A stretch of 64,000 nt of DNA, taken from the NCBI GenBank assembly GCA_010645155.1, contig CM021317.1, forward strand, positions 4,626,030 to 4,690,029, written 5' to 3'. The DNA comes from Tigriopus japonicus. Lineage: Eukaryota; Arthropoda; Copepoda; Harpacticoida; Harpacticidae. This document shows, one piece after another, positions 34,101 to 49,100 of the stretch. The position numbers and the translations under genes are program-made. The stretch's first letter is position 1; the number at the start of each line of letters is the position of its first letter. Below the pieces are notes generated by a model. The model saw nothing but the letters and a program-made list of their open reading frames with translations, made no database searches and had not been told where the DNA came from.

Positions 34101-37100
34101 AGGTGAGGAAACGCCATCTATTGGCGATTTTTAGAGGCTTGGGTTAAAATTCTTCATAGAACCAAACCTGAGGAAGGTGATTCAGATAAGGAGACGCCTT
34201 CTTTGGAAGATCTCTTCTTACGAGTGGAATTCCGCTGAATGGGTTGATAGTCCGCTCGGAGAAAGTCCAAGGCTCTATTGAATGACAGAACGACAAAGCT
34301 TATTACATTTCGGGATTAAAGACAATTGCCCCATCTCTGAAGTACTACTACTCACATTGAAGCTGGCCGCTTTTGGCTCTTCAACTGTTGTTCCCGTTCC
34401 TTCATGCGTTGTTCCCTTATGAATGGATCTTCGTTAAGAAGCCAGAAAGTCAGTTGATCCCCTTTGCCCTTGATGTTCACAAATCCCCGCTCTTCCAATT
34501 CATAGCCACCGAGCTTTGATAGGATCTGGTAACAAGAGGAGCTGCAATGGATTCTAGACAAGACAAAGCAAAACCCACTTAATAGAAAAGGGCTTAATAA
34601 TGTGGGCGATGGTTCTTGTTCGGAAGCTCACTTGAGAGGAACTCCAGTAGACTCCATGCGTGACGCAGTATTCACGGTATCGCCAAACAGGCAAAATCTG
34701 GGCATTTTCCGACCAACCACTCCAGCACAAACGGGACCGCTGAAATTAAGGGCACATTAAGATAAATTCCTACTCCTTAGAATCTTAACGGAATGTAATA
34801 TATTTTGCCCTCAAACCCACCATTCCTTAAGTGAAGCGTAACTTCCAAAAGGTAAGATTTTGATAAGAAATTATTATTAATTAGGCTGGTTCATTACCCA
34901 AAGTCAAATTGGATCAAGACCACAATGAGATGATAAATATATTTATCCCCCCCCCCCGTACATGCACTAAATGAGACAAAACTGAGGATAAAAATGCAAA
35001 ACAAGACAATTACACTACATGAGTAGCAAGATGCTCAGGACGAAGTTTAATATGTTAACTTTGAAGTGGCGCTGATCCAAATTTACTCTCGTAATCCACT
35101 TGCTTTGTCATCTGTGGTGACAACTATTGCATTTCAAAGATCATAGGAACGTACCTGTGGATGCCAATTCTAAGCATCAGTGCATCATGAGGACGATGTT
35201 GGATGGTGAATCTCTTGACTCGGTCCAATAAATTCAAAGCCATTGATGCGATTTCACCCGCGTGTTGGTCGGCGTTCCGAACGGGTAAACCCGAGACTAC
35301 CATGTACGCATCGCCTATCGTCTCAACCTAAATGAAAAATCGTTAGTGTAGTAGACTAGCTATATATCCCATCAGTATCATTTTCCGACATTTTTCAAGT
35401 GATCGGCAGCAATGCATTTTTAATACAATGACCTCATTCACTTCAATTTCAATTAGCCCCTTCACTCCAAAGTAATCCTGCGTCTTGTAAATAGAGAGGT
35501 AAAAAATGCAAGTGCAAACTTTAACACAGTATAAACGTTTCATCACTCATGATTAGAGGGAATTGTTAGCAAAACAGAAAAACGAGGTTTTCACGAAACC
35601 TTTCAATTTTGGGGACTTATTTCAAGAGCTTTGAGTTTGACACCAACATTATAAGTTTGAAATCGGCACTTTCACTGAAACCAGAGTTGGAAGTTTCATA
35701 TCAACACAATTTAGAAGCCGGGTGTCGACACCGACACTGGCTTCTGCCCACCTCTAAACTGATATGTTAACACTGGCACATCCTGCTTCATTGAAAAGGA
35801 AAACGCTTTTTATGGGTTAAACCACCAACGCAAGATTACAGTTTTCAATTTTAAGACGTTGTTGGTCCAGTTTCGTATCTGTGATATGCATGAGTCGGAG
35901 TACTTCATTTCCTTGGAAGATGTTAACTCGGCTTAAAAAAGGTTCCCACTTCCCGCGCTCATCAAGCCTATGGTGACATGGTAAATGTTTTTTCATCGAT
36001 TTTTAAATACATTAGTAAAGCAGAAATGTCTTTACATGGATTACGTCTTTGTGGTATTCCACATATTTAGTGTTGAGCTTTTTTTATATAGGGACTAAAG
36101 GTGCAGTTACACGATACGTTTTATATCGTAGTTTGAGGGCAACTGGAACGTCACATAGGTACAATCTTGCAACCTCTTCCGGTGACCTGCTCACATGCCA
36201 ATGAAACAAACAAATATAAAAAGGAACAAACAATGACAAACAAACAACACCATACCAAACAAATGCAAATCACAACTTAAAAACAAACAAATATGAAAAA
36301 GAAGTCAACAGATGTTGATTGTCTTGGTCTCCCAGTTAAATAGGGCTGCAAGAGGGACACGCCTTAGGAGTAGAAAAAGGTTAATTGCGAGCTAATGTTT
36401 AAAAACTTTTGAAGGTTGAAAGTATTACAATTGCATGGAATATACTTCTTTGAGCAATAACTCCATTCAGTAGAATTAAATGTTGTGGCCAAAATGATCA
36501 TCAGACACTTGGTTTACAAATTATTACAAATCATGATGGCAAGACAGTTTTTATTTGGAAATGATACAAATTTACCCCAAAAAAACAAATATTTTGAAAA
36601 CCCAAACAAATAAACAAACACATAAAAGACCAATTTGTTTGCATCAGTATATCTGTGACTTTGAAGGGTGTCTCAATCATTGAGTTCTATTAAATACCAG
36701 AGGGAGTGTACCCCTAAAATCTAAGGTCTCCATCTGCGATTTAAATGTGTTGTGTAACTGCACCTTCACAAATACAAAGTAATGATGAAAAAAAATATTC
36801 TACCTTGTACACGTCGTAGATTTCAATGGTGGAATCGAAGCAGGTGTAAAGGTCATTGAGGAAATCCACCACTTGTAATGGGCTGGATTCAGCACACATG
36901 CTTGTGAACCCGACAATGTCTGAGAAGTAGATGGTCACAGAATCAAAATTCTCTGCATCCACTCGCTTCCCCTGAAAGTCAAATTTGACCAAGTGATTGG
37001 CTTTTAAGCAACTGGTGTATTAAATTGAAACATCAAATGGTGTTTGTTGATGACTAAATCATAGTGAAGTTCTGAAGAACTCATATTCAAATGTTCGCTC

Positions 37101-40100
37101 CTTAAGTAGCATCTACTGGATCAAGAATTTCAGGACAACAAATTGGCTATTGAAGGCAATATACTGTATATGTATTGGAACAACAATTGAAGTATAAAAA
37201 AATTACAACAATGACAAAGATCAATGTGTTATTTAATTCACAATCTTTCCTATTGACCACATTTTATTTCAGTTGATGCAGTTTCATCTTCAATATGATT
37301 AGTTGCCACACCCTAATGGTATACACACAGCTAACCAAAATGAATATCTCTCTCCATTGGTTGTGCCAAAATTTCTCTTATGAATGACGACTCACAAATT
37401 TCTACAATCCTGTTGTGTGAAAAAGACACAGAGATTGATATTGCTTGGCAAGAGGAAACTTTTGTGTCAGGGTGCAATTTTGGGAGCTATAATAGTTCTA
37501 TTACCTCCCAATTTTATGCATTGTTACCTCCCAGTCAGCTGTTGCTAAAAGGACAGTATCTCTGGTAATTTTCTATGCCAAGTTCAAAACAATCTGCAAT
37601 ACTTAGACTATTTATACTGATTTATAATGATATCACAAACACCTAATCTAGTTCAAGTGTTTCCACAGACAACATAGTTTCTAGCCCCATTGTCAAAAAG
37701 AAACTATTCTAGCTTATCAAAAGAGCATCTACATTTTGATCACAATTTGCATAAGGTGCAGTTACATGACACGTTTTATATTGCAAATTGAAACACATCT
37801 TCATGTCACAGATCCAATTTTTCCATGGGCAAGTAGGGAGGCCTCCGCAAGAGGTTTAGAGATTGTACATCTGTGGTGTCACAGTTGTCCTCAAACTGCG
37901 ATATAAAACGTGTTGTGTAATTGCACCTTTAGACACGTGTCGCTACATTTGTCCTTGTTCAGGTTTTTGGGTCAAATAGAGGAACACTTTCTGAGTTGGA
38001 GATGAAAAAACATGTAGAGACACAAATTTGGGGCAAAATATGGTGACACATTGGCGCATCACTATTTGGGACCGTGGATCCACACTGGGACAAATGACTT
38101 TTCCCAAAAATTTCTTTGTGATTTGCCAATAAATTTATATAATAAGAATATGTACCCCTGAGCTCTCCAAAATAAGATTACTTCAAGCAAAAAATGCACA
38201 GCACCAAATATTTATGTTACTTTGTGTTGTTAGTAAACATCTCTTTGATAAGTGGATTTATACCCACTGATTGGAAAATTGCAAAATTGTTACCTTTATT
38301 TAAGGGAGGAAACCAACATGAAATTTGTAACTATCGGCCTATTAGTATTTTGCCGTCATTGTCAAAAGTCATTTTTGTGTAGATTTTTTCTTTGTTTTGC
38401 CTTGACCACATGTCTTCTGAGCACTTTGGTTTTAGACCAAGTCACTCAACGATGCATGGTGTTCACAATTTTTTACAAAATATCTTAGACCACAACGATC
38501 AAAAATTTTCAGTCGGCATTTTTATTGACCTTAAAAAGGCGTTCGATACAGTGGACCCCAGAATCCTAATTTCTAAACTGAGGCGATATGGTTTCGATGA
38601 TAATATCCAAAATTGGGTTGCTAATTATCTAAGTGATCGATATCAAAGGGTAGAAATAAATAAAGCAGTATCGTATGCCAGGGTCATAACCTGTGGTGTA
38701 TCCCAAGGTAGCGTCTTAGGCCCCTTGCTTCTTCTTATTAGCGATCTCCCCAAAGTGACTAATCTCCGTATGACCATGTTCGCAGATGATACCACCTTGC
38801 AGAATTTTGAAAATGTCTAGAATCTTTTAGAGCACGAACGCACCCAGGAATTAGTCAAACTAGATGAATATTTTAAACTAAATAGGCTTTCATTAAACTT
38901 AGACAAAACTAGCGTGATTTTATTTAGTCCTCAGAAAGTAGCTGGCAGTCTAAATATTAGATTAAATGGATATACTTCAAAAGAAGTCGGTTTAAATTGT
39001 GCAGAAAAAAGTGTAAAATTTCTAGGTTTAAGATTGGATGACCGCTTGAACTGGAAAGATCACATTCGAGAACTTTGTATGAAAATTCGCAGAACATTGT
39101 TTACACTCTTCTTGGCAAGGAGGTCAATCCCAACAAACATGAGACAAATACTTTATGACGCTTTGATCAAAAGCAAATGAGGGTACGGACTAGAGTATTT
39201 TGGAAGGTCCAGCGACATTCATAAATTAGAAACCAAACAAAAAAAAGCTATTACAGTAGATGGATTGTAGGAGCTACTTCAAGAGCCCATTCAAGTCAAA
39301 CTTTTAAATCTCGCAATCTTCTAAAAGTTAAAGACATGGCAAAGTTGAATCAGATGAGCTTTTTATTCCAAAGTATTAATCAAAATGTTCCTACAATTTT
39401 AAACACATATAGCTTCAAGTTAAGGCGTGGTGGGGATATTTATTTTAGTCTGCCATTCGTCCGATTAAACTGGTTTCAGCGGCTCCCAGGGTATATGTTC
39501 CTGAAAGCTTGGAATGAATTATATTTTTTAACAAATCAAATTTAAATATTGAAATAGGTAGGAAGCAATGGACCTCTCATTTGACCGAACTAATCACTTC
39601 ATCATACCTCGTAACTTGCACTGAAAAAGACTGTTACTCATGCAAAAAGTGTTAAGGCAGTTATATCTCCAGTTTGAGTAGCCCTTCACCAAATGGTCTA
39701 AGGGACTATGGACCTAAACATGTCTTACAGATCCGGGTCTTTCATGGAAGCCCACATCTAGCTAAATATTGGTCACCCTGAAAAAAAGCCATTGGCTTAC
39801 GGGTCACCTTGGGGATACTCGATCAAAAACCACTATATCTTGTATGAGTTACCCAGAATAAACAACAACAACAACTTGTGGCATGGAAAAATCAACGACT
39901 AAGTGATTTTGAACGTCACAGAAAAAGGAAAATCGGTCTCTTTCTCCTATCATTTCTTGTAGATCAATTCGATAGAAGTCGCTTTCTACAATCCAGGAAA
40001 GTCTAAATGTCAACGCCTATTTGTATGCTTGTACACACCTGCTTCAATTGTTCCGCAACGGTTCGTGGAAGCATTTCATAAAGTAACGCCTCAGTTTTAC

Positions 40101-43100
40101 GCTTTTCATCGATAAGCAGTTGAGTGCGCTCATCCACGAGGCTCTCGAGGTTATTGGCATACTTCTCCATCATAGCCAACATATTGTCAAAGATGTTGGC
40201 TTTCATACCTCGTCTCATTGGCCTCAATCTCGAGCGAATGACCTAAAAGGAAACCATTATTTAAATTGGAGACCAATCTCAATTGCACCTAGGTCTGCTT
40301 TTTCACTTGTTTACAACAATATGTCAATATTTGAAGCTGCAATTCGGCGATTGGATTACCTTGAAATCTGGCCTGTCGTTGGGTACTTCTTGCCAACAAT
40401 CACGCATACAGTTCTTAACAAAGTCCATACAATTGTTCAATCCATCAATTTGGGGACGAAGTTGGACGTGAGGGTTGTAGATCCGTTCTAGAACCTCGAT
40501 AACAGTCATATCCACATTACCAAAAGGTCTGGTACCAACTCGATTCCGGTGGAGAGCTAGAATCCAAGGATGTTGTCATTTAGACCACCGTATTTTACCC
40601 CAAAAATGTGCATGTTTTAAGAAAAATACGGAGGCAACTGAGAGAGATTATAACCTTTTAATTAGTGATGGACCGAAAGGACTCGTAACCGAAACCGAGA
40701 GCAGTTGACTTAAAATACCTACATCGAAAATTATTTTGAAATCGGAATTGCTCATGTGTTCGACGTTAAGCTATGTAAATTTGGAGAAAAAAATCCAAGA
40801 CATTGAGTTTCAAAAGGTAAAACTTCATTCCTTATTGTGCATGTCTGATTTCGGTTTCGGTAGGCATAACCGAAAATTAGAAATGGAACGCTAATGGCCA
40901 TCGATTGCACGAGTTTTGCACAAAGTGTACATTTCAAGTTCGACAAATCTGAAAAACAATTTAAGGTATGTCTGTTCAATTCAAAAGTGATCTCTCAAGA
41001 AAATTGACGATTTATTCCAACTAAAAACAATTAGTTAATAAGCGACCAAATGCATTTTCGAGAATCAAGTCAAAATGATTTTGAAATTGGTGTAAAACTT
41101 GAGTAAACCTTCGAGATAGGATAGGTTATTCATTAAATGCTATCGTTACATTTTTTCAACGAACAACCAAAACACATAAACACCTTATTTAGTGTGTTGA
41201 AGTCAACCCACGATACGATATTTTTGGTTCCATTGTTTAAGCCCAAATTTCTGGTTCTATAAAATCCAGTCTTTTTAAACTTTTTATGCAAGTGTACAGT
41301 ATTTAGTTATTTTTCCGAGTTTTCTTCTAGGATGTTACAAATTGAGAAACAACAATATTTTTCCCATAAAAAAATCTTTCCTCGAGGCAAAGACAACTAC
41401 TCTCGAAAAATAGGAGATATTCAAGTTCCCCCAAGGTGGGGTTAAATATGCATTTGTACCATGTACCAGGTTCGATTCTCCTCCGCGACTAAGGAAGCTT
41501 TAACACGCTTAATCCCAACGACAGATGGAGAAAAAGTCAGATGATGTGCACGAGAATGTTTATCAAAAATCTAAATGAAATTGACGGATGACTGATTTTG
41601 TTGGCCGGGCAAGGATCACACAAACTTTAAAATTCATCTTCTAACGTTTCCAAGGAAAAAACCGCTAGCCATTGAGGTCAGCGGACATAATACCAAATCC
41701 TAAAAATCGTCCAACTAATCATAATTCATTGTTACATTTCATCACAAGTTTCTATCAAAATCATTGTTAAAAGTTACACTGCCAGTCTCTTGGGTGTTAA
41801 CCAGACCATGGAGCGGCTAATCTAGTGTTGGCACATTGACTTATATTTTTTTTCTTTACCTTTTCGTGTCTAACTAAACGAGTCGTGCACCATTTAATTT
41901 CCAATTAAGACACAGAAAGGTTTTCAATAGTCTTTGCTTTTCGATAAAAGTGACCAAGTACATAAGGTCTGTTACTTCCTACCGGTGAATGGAAGACTCG
42001 GTCTGAATTGAATCTCGTAGAACAGAATGGCGAAGCTATAAACATCTGCCTTTTGGAGCATAATCTCAGAGGCGGAAATGTATCGCATATCCAAAAGCTT
42101 CGACGGATCCTTCAATCGCAGAATTTCGGGGGCCCTGTAAAAGAAGAAAGTCGTTTTAAGCCATTTTCCATCAATATTTAGTTGGGGAAACGAGACACAA
42201 CCAAGTGATATTTGATTATATTGATAACTGATGCGAACAATTTCCCTGCTTCTTTGTTTGTTTGTTTGTTTGTTTGTTTGTTTGTATATTTGTATTGGGT
42301 AAGTTTGTATCATTCCCTAAGTTCATTCCCTAAGTTTTCGTCATGATTTGTCTTGATTTGCATAAGCGCGTGTCTAACGATTATTTTCGCCACAATAGTT
42401 AATTCTGTTGAAAGAATTGATTGGTTTACGCGATATGTACGCTGAACTTTGATCTTTGAAGATTTCCAGGACCTTAATTTGCTTTTTACCCTTTCCAATT
42501 AATACAGGGTTTCACCTTTGACACTTCTGCTTTTTGGGGGCGACCAAATCAATCAATAAGGGATTAATACTTTCTCTGATTTGTTTGTTTTTATTTATGA
42601 TTTGCATTTGTTGGACACACTTAGTTTGTTTCTTTATCTTTGGTTATTATTATTTTTGTTTGATTCCCATCAGCAGTGGGGATTGATGCCCCAGAGAGAG
42701 AGACCCGTGTTTCCAAGCAACAATCGACTTCTGTATTATTAGGATGGAGTTTGAGGGCTTCTAGAAATTACGCATGAGTATGATGAATTATTATAAAGTC
42801 AAAAGTTTTTTGGTTGGTGCTAGAGACAGAAGGTTGAGCCTAGCCCGGTCAACGAAGCCAGCCATCACATTTTCCATTTTTTTCCGATAAGCAATTTTAA
42901 GTCGGCTGTCAAAAACGTACTCCGGCTGTTGGTGTAGATTAACGTCTAAAGGTCTCCTTGAGAGAGGTCGGGGAGGAGAATCGAACTTGGGACCTGTCTC
43001 ATTATAGGAGACTGTGCTAACCACGACACTACGTCTGAAGTAGACTCTAGACGAAGGGGAACATAGACTCTAGAGCAGGGGTCGGCAACCAGGGTCTTTG

Positions 43101-46100
43101 GTCCCCGATGTGATTCCAGGGGTAACGTTGAGCTGATTGTTGAAAGTATGGCCTTTTTTGCACAAAATGTCCTAATCAATGGAAGCGTAACTTGGCACAA
43201 AGCTCGCAAACTTTACGCTTGGGGTGAAGATTACAAACCTTCGAAGCAAGTAGTCCCCAAATTTAATTAGGAAAGAGCGGGAAAATATGTGGGTCTTACA
43301 GGCCGAAAAATGGTGCTTTATGTGATAAAAGTGTGAAGTATACCATGTTAAAAAAGCTGATGATTGCTTCATATTCTTCATTTTTAGGATTTTATTATTA
43401 TAAATCCCATTTTGATGATGAAAACGCACAATTTAGTCCATATAAATTATTCCATATATAAATAATGCATGTAAGGGCAACTCGCAACTCTCAATTTTGC
43501 ATCTTTTTGACTATCATGATATCATAACTTCAATATGAGATAAGCTATTTCTACTCACAATTTACATTGAAAAATCACAATTATGAAGATTGACTTTTTT
43601 CAAATATAAAACTTCTAAAAGACCTACACAACATATTACCACCCTCTAAAGTTGGTGACAACACATTTTAAAAGATGGTGCTTTTCCAAATTTTGTCATG
43701 GCAGTAATCAGGGAAATCCGTGTAGAATTTGAAAAAGTATGACTTTGTGTCCAAGTATGGAATAAGTTATTTTTTGCCAAAATGGAATAGTTCAAAGTCA
43801 TAATTATTGGTCAAAAATTAAATCATTTTCGGAAAAATATCCCCCCCTCCAAAAGAAATGGCTGAAATCTTGACGAAATATACGAAAATGACAAAATATA
43901 TTTTTGTCCCAAAACTTCCCTTATTGACCAAAACTATATTGAAAACATTTTTTCATGTTCAATTTAGATGGCTTCCCACCTTTTACTTTTTGTACACGAC
44001 AAAAATCCCTTTTTCATGGCTTATTTCACTCGAAAATAGATATTCTTTTGAAGAAGACATTTTTCTTGCCTTCATAATCTGTTTTTGCGACAAGATCCGA
44101 GCAAATTTAGAGGGTCCTTTACCTGTAAAGGAGCTCTTCACTGCGAAGAGGGTCCAAAGTGTAAGAGCCTGTAATCACGTCAAGCACATTTGGCCAAGGG
44201 TGGGAAAAATCCTAGAAGATAGAGTGAAGGAATGAGAGATTCAGACAAGAATAGGAGAAGAGCAGGGGTCAGCAACCACTTTTGGGTCAAGGCCCACTAA
44301 ACTTGATTACATGTTGTCCGGGGCCCACCAAACAGACGTTGGTAGGTTCAGGGGCCCACAAATTAACGATCGAAGAAAGAGCTTTGGGCCCACGAATACA
44401 GTAATATGGATGTCTCGCGGGCCCATTTTTTTCCGACTTTCTTCTCTAGCTTTAGGGCCCACATGTGGGCTGCGGCCCACAGGTTGCCTACCCCTTGAGC
44501 AGAGTAAAAAGAGGTCGTTAACACGTATCTTCCTTCAAAGTAAAGAAGCTGAAAAGTGTACAAAAAAATAAAACTCTTGTTTGTGACCTATTAACGTAAA
44601 ACTTTAATTAACCGAGTGTTAACTTTTGGCATTGAAGGACGATGCCATTTAAAGGATTGATTTAAAATGAATTGGTTGTAGCTTAAAAGAGTAAGAAGAA
44701 AGCACTAAACAAGGCGGAAGAGATCAAAAGAATAAACAGACGATGATTTTGATCAATGATTTTGAAACCAAAAATAAAGCGCAGCGGTATTCCCAGTTTC
44801 AAAAGAAGGTTTTTGTTTAAATCGAAGTACAAAATTTGTTTTTGAGTACCCTAATTTTGAGACCACCTTCAACTTAATATTAGCATAATTTTATCTTTTA
44901 ACAAATGGTCTCCTTACAACCACAATATTTCCAAGCAAATTCATGCATTGTTCAGAAGGCCAACTTTAAAAAAATGACAATTTACATAAAGTCCAAATCC
45001 ACTTAGTTTGAGAACCCATCGGCTATCCACCAGACAATTGGCCGCTTTCAAGTTGCCATGGAATCGGAGTTGAGATTCGTGCAAAAAGATCATTCCTCGA
45101 ATGATATCACCCACCAATGAGGCGATAAACATATTGTCCAAGTTCATGTCTTCGTTATCCAACACGTCTCTAAGAAACAAAATCGGTTTTCAAACACGAT
45201 TGGTAATGTTGAGATTAATCTGATTCATACCGTAAGCTTCCTCGGGTGCAATATTCGTAAACGATACAAACGTTGCCTGGTTCCACACAAGCACCAATAA
45301 AGTGGTTCAAATTATCGTGGTGAATATCCCGCATGGCCTGTCAAGACAAAAATAAAGGGAATGACTACACTAAGGCTCGTAGAGTGGAGTGGAGTGGTTC
45401 ACGTTTGCGTTATTTTATCGACAAACGCTGTTTCAGTTCGAATCCCAAAAATACGGACAGCCTTTTTGATCCTGTCAGGGTTGGTTAGAAAACAAAGTGT
45501 TGAATAACCCTGAAAAGCGGAATTTGCTTCGTCTTGTCCGAAAAAAACTTCCTAAAGTTTACGAGTTTGAAGGGTTTTCATTGGCCAAAACTGTTACTGA
45601 TGGTCCTAGTCAGATTTAAGATTGTGGTGGTAAAACAGAAGAACCTGAATATCCGATGTTCCCAGGATTTTGCGCGTAACAGTTCAAAAAGTCTGGACAA
45701 TTTAGCGTTACAATTTCGAACCTGATTAATTGAATGCAAATGTTCAGAGCTTATTCAATTTAGAGCTTTCTCCAATTTATTGCTTGGAATAGATGTGTTT
45801 TTTTCAATTTTCCGACACTTGTTTCTCCGGCATGAAAGTTAAAATAATCAAAATAAAAAAGCTTGTCAAAGTTTTTCACCCCGTTGTTATTTCACGTATT
45901 TCAAATGTTCTATGTTTAAAAAATATCTTCAAACTTTATTATTCCAGGTTTTGCTGCAAAACACTATAAACGAGATTTTGCTATAAATTGAAGCCACTCT
46001 TTATTGGTAAAAGTTACTCACTAGAAACACTCCACAAAAATATGTGGGAAAGTTCTATCTCTGAATCCACCCTAATAACTTGAAACATAACATCAGTCCG

Positions 46101-49100
46101 TTCCTTGATAGATTGCCATCATCAACAACAATAATAATGATGATAACTAGAGCGTGGATTAAAACGTTTTTTTATATAAAACCTCTAATGAATGAATTTT
46201 GGCCGTTTTGGCCCAATTTTTATTTTTTTTGAAATTTAAATCCGACCTAAAAAAGGTCACCAATTTTATTCTAGGTGAAAGAACGAGAAAAAAAAAAGTT
46301 GAGATCTAAAAATTATGGGAATTTTTCCCCATTTTAAACGCAAAAAAACTTCGTTTTGACATTTTTCCATTTTTTCCGCCCTGCAATGATAAAAAACAAC
46401 ATTTCGAGCTATATTGGCTGGATTTTTTTTGGGAGGGGGGCGGATTTTGTAATACCGCTACAAGGAATGGGATTCCCTGTAAAGAGAGTTAATGATTAAT
46501 ATAGATTTTTAAATTACCGTTTATATGAAATTTGATCTACCAATGAGTTACTGTTGGAAGATCTGAACAACCCTTGAATAGTGGGTTGGTCAGGAATAGT
46601 ATTTAAAAAATTGTCTAATCCTGCCTTAAATGCTGTTAGAGGATCAGCTCCTACATATTCCCGACAAAGACTCATGGGTAACAAATTGAACAATGAAGGA
46701 GCCCGATAAAGAAGCGAGGAGGACTTCATTGTTCGAACTAGCTTAGATTCCCTTGGATTTGGAGGTGCTCTCAGGGCGCACGTAAAACCTCTACGATCGC
46801 TACAACTGATCTCAAAGCCTGGGTTAGGACAGAGCCCATGAATGCTCTTGAAGACATACAGTATCAGATACCTTTCATACCTTCTCTGAGTACTGTACAG
46901 CCCTAACTTTTGGAGTTTCTCCCAATAAGAGAGCTCTCTCGTTCCTGTGATGTTCCTAGTAAAACATCTTTGGACCTACTCTCAGGGCGCACGTAAAACC
47001 TCTACGATCGCTACAACTGATCTCAAAGCCTGGGTTAGGACAGAGCCCATGAATGCTCTTGAAGACATACAGTATCAGATACCTTTCATACCTTCTCTGA
47101 GTACTGTACAGCCCTAACTTTTGGAGTTTCTCCCAATAAGAGAGCTCTCTCGTTCCTGTGATGTTCCTAGTAAAACATCTTTGGACCTACTCGACCTTTT
47201 GCAAACCTGCTGAACTCATTGGAGCCCAAATGGGTGAGGCATATTCAAGATGCGGTTGAACAATCGACTTGTACAGAGTTAGCATCGCAATACTATCTAC
47301 TAAGGACTTGAAAGTGCGATAGATCCAGCCACATGTTTGAAATGCCTTCCCCACTTTCAACTGGATATGCTCATCGCTCATCAAACTTTCCATCATCTTG
47401 GACGACAACCCCTCCTGACAAAAATCCCTCATGGACGATACCTGCTCAATATCACAACCTCCATTGTCTTTGAGCGGAACATCTAATTTTGACGCCCCAT
47501 ACGTCATTGTGCGGAATTTCATCCCGTACAATGCTATGTTACTCTCGCCAACCCAAGAGTAGACTTTCTCCAAGTCCCCAACTAAACATTTTGAGTCCTG
47601 ACCATTCCTTCCACAAACTAAGTTTGTGTCATCAGCATATGAAGAAGTACTGACTTTTGTTCTAAACTTCTAGAGAGGAGCAATAAAGAGAATAAACAAA
47701 GAGCGGACCTAAAATGGAACCTTGTGGAACACCTGACTTGACATCATACATGCCACTAAAAGATCCTTCAACCTTAACCATTTGCTTCCTTTCGCTTATG
47801 AAACTATCAATCCAAGTCAGGACCTTACCCTGGACCCCAAACTCTTTGAGTTGATCAAGCAAAAGACCATGATCTACCTTATCATTGGTTGATTAAATAG
47901 GAAAAACTCAAAGTTAATACAAAAAGAGAGAAACTGAATTATTCCATACTTTAACCTACAGTACCGCATTCTCCGACCATTGTTGTTTTGTGTTTGTTTT
48001 TCTTGGAGCTGGAGTCAGAACACAGCTTCGCTGCTGCGATCTGATAGAGCCTGTCCACACTGAGGGAATATTGCCGCTCCACTTGACAAGCATTAATTTT
48101 TACCTCACCCTCGGGAATGACCCATGGGTTCGCCCATTTAAGCCGTCAAAGGCCGTAACTACTGCATGTAACTCAAAACCACAGGCCACTAGAACTCGGC
48201 AAGGCTGAGATTCGCGTCAGGGATGTTGCGAATAGATAATTGGCGAATGCTCAACCGGTACGCTTCGACTCTCAGACCATTATTCAAGCAGGTTATTTTT
48301 ACACGAAGTATTATTTTTGTATTTTTTAGGTGGTTGCGGATTTTCTACTTCCGCTGCAAGGAAAGTGATCCAGCAAAAATAAATCATACATGAAATAATT
48401 TAAACAATAAATATTTATACGAAATTTGGTCTACCAACGAATTACTGTTGGCAGATCTATGCAACACTTGAAATGATATTGATATAACTTAGGAAACGTT
48501 TCTGGGTCGTAAACAACTTACTTTGAGCTCTTTTTTGAGTTTCCTTGTAATGTCAATGGAGGCCTTGGGGGATTTCTTTACGCCGTAAATCCTCCCTTTA
48601 TAAACTCCAATTTGAGTATAAATCGTGGAGAAGCGATGATCGTTCTCTTGGTTGGAGCCTAATGAAACCTGAAATTCCAATATTTTGATAAAAAGAACAA
48701 AATAACCCCTTTTCCCCTAGCCTTCTTACCTGACTATTCCTTCCTCGTCGACTACTGCCAATCTGGAGTTTGCCAATAGTTCCATGATAATTGTGAGTGG
48801 TTGGTGTGAACTCGTCAATCTTCAGTTCTTTTGGGTCAATTTTCCATAAAAGCGAATCCAATTCTTGTTCATATTTGTAATTGCGGTAAAGAACAATAAT
48901 GATGACCACGAGAACCACGCCAAAACCCAAGAAGACTCCGAAGATGATATCTTGATCCGTTTGTTCAGATAGACACAATTCACCCTATATAAAACGCGAT
49001 CAATTGGTATTTTCCAATAAGTTCAATGTCGTCTTGACTTTTTTCGACATTGAACGACCAATGTAAGAGTCGGCAATTTCAGAAAAAAAATGAAAATGGA

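Noticed and set aside
41440..41500. tRNA-like B box (ggttcgattctcc)
   Set aside because: No A box at the right spacing and no acceptor stem.
43858..44235. 125-codon plus-strand ORF
   Set aside because: Its end is antisense to cyclase exon 16; the rest is AT-rich with no motif.
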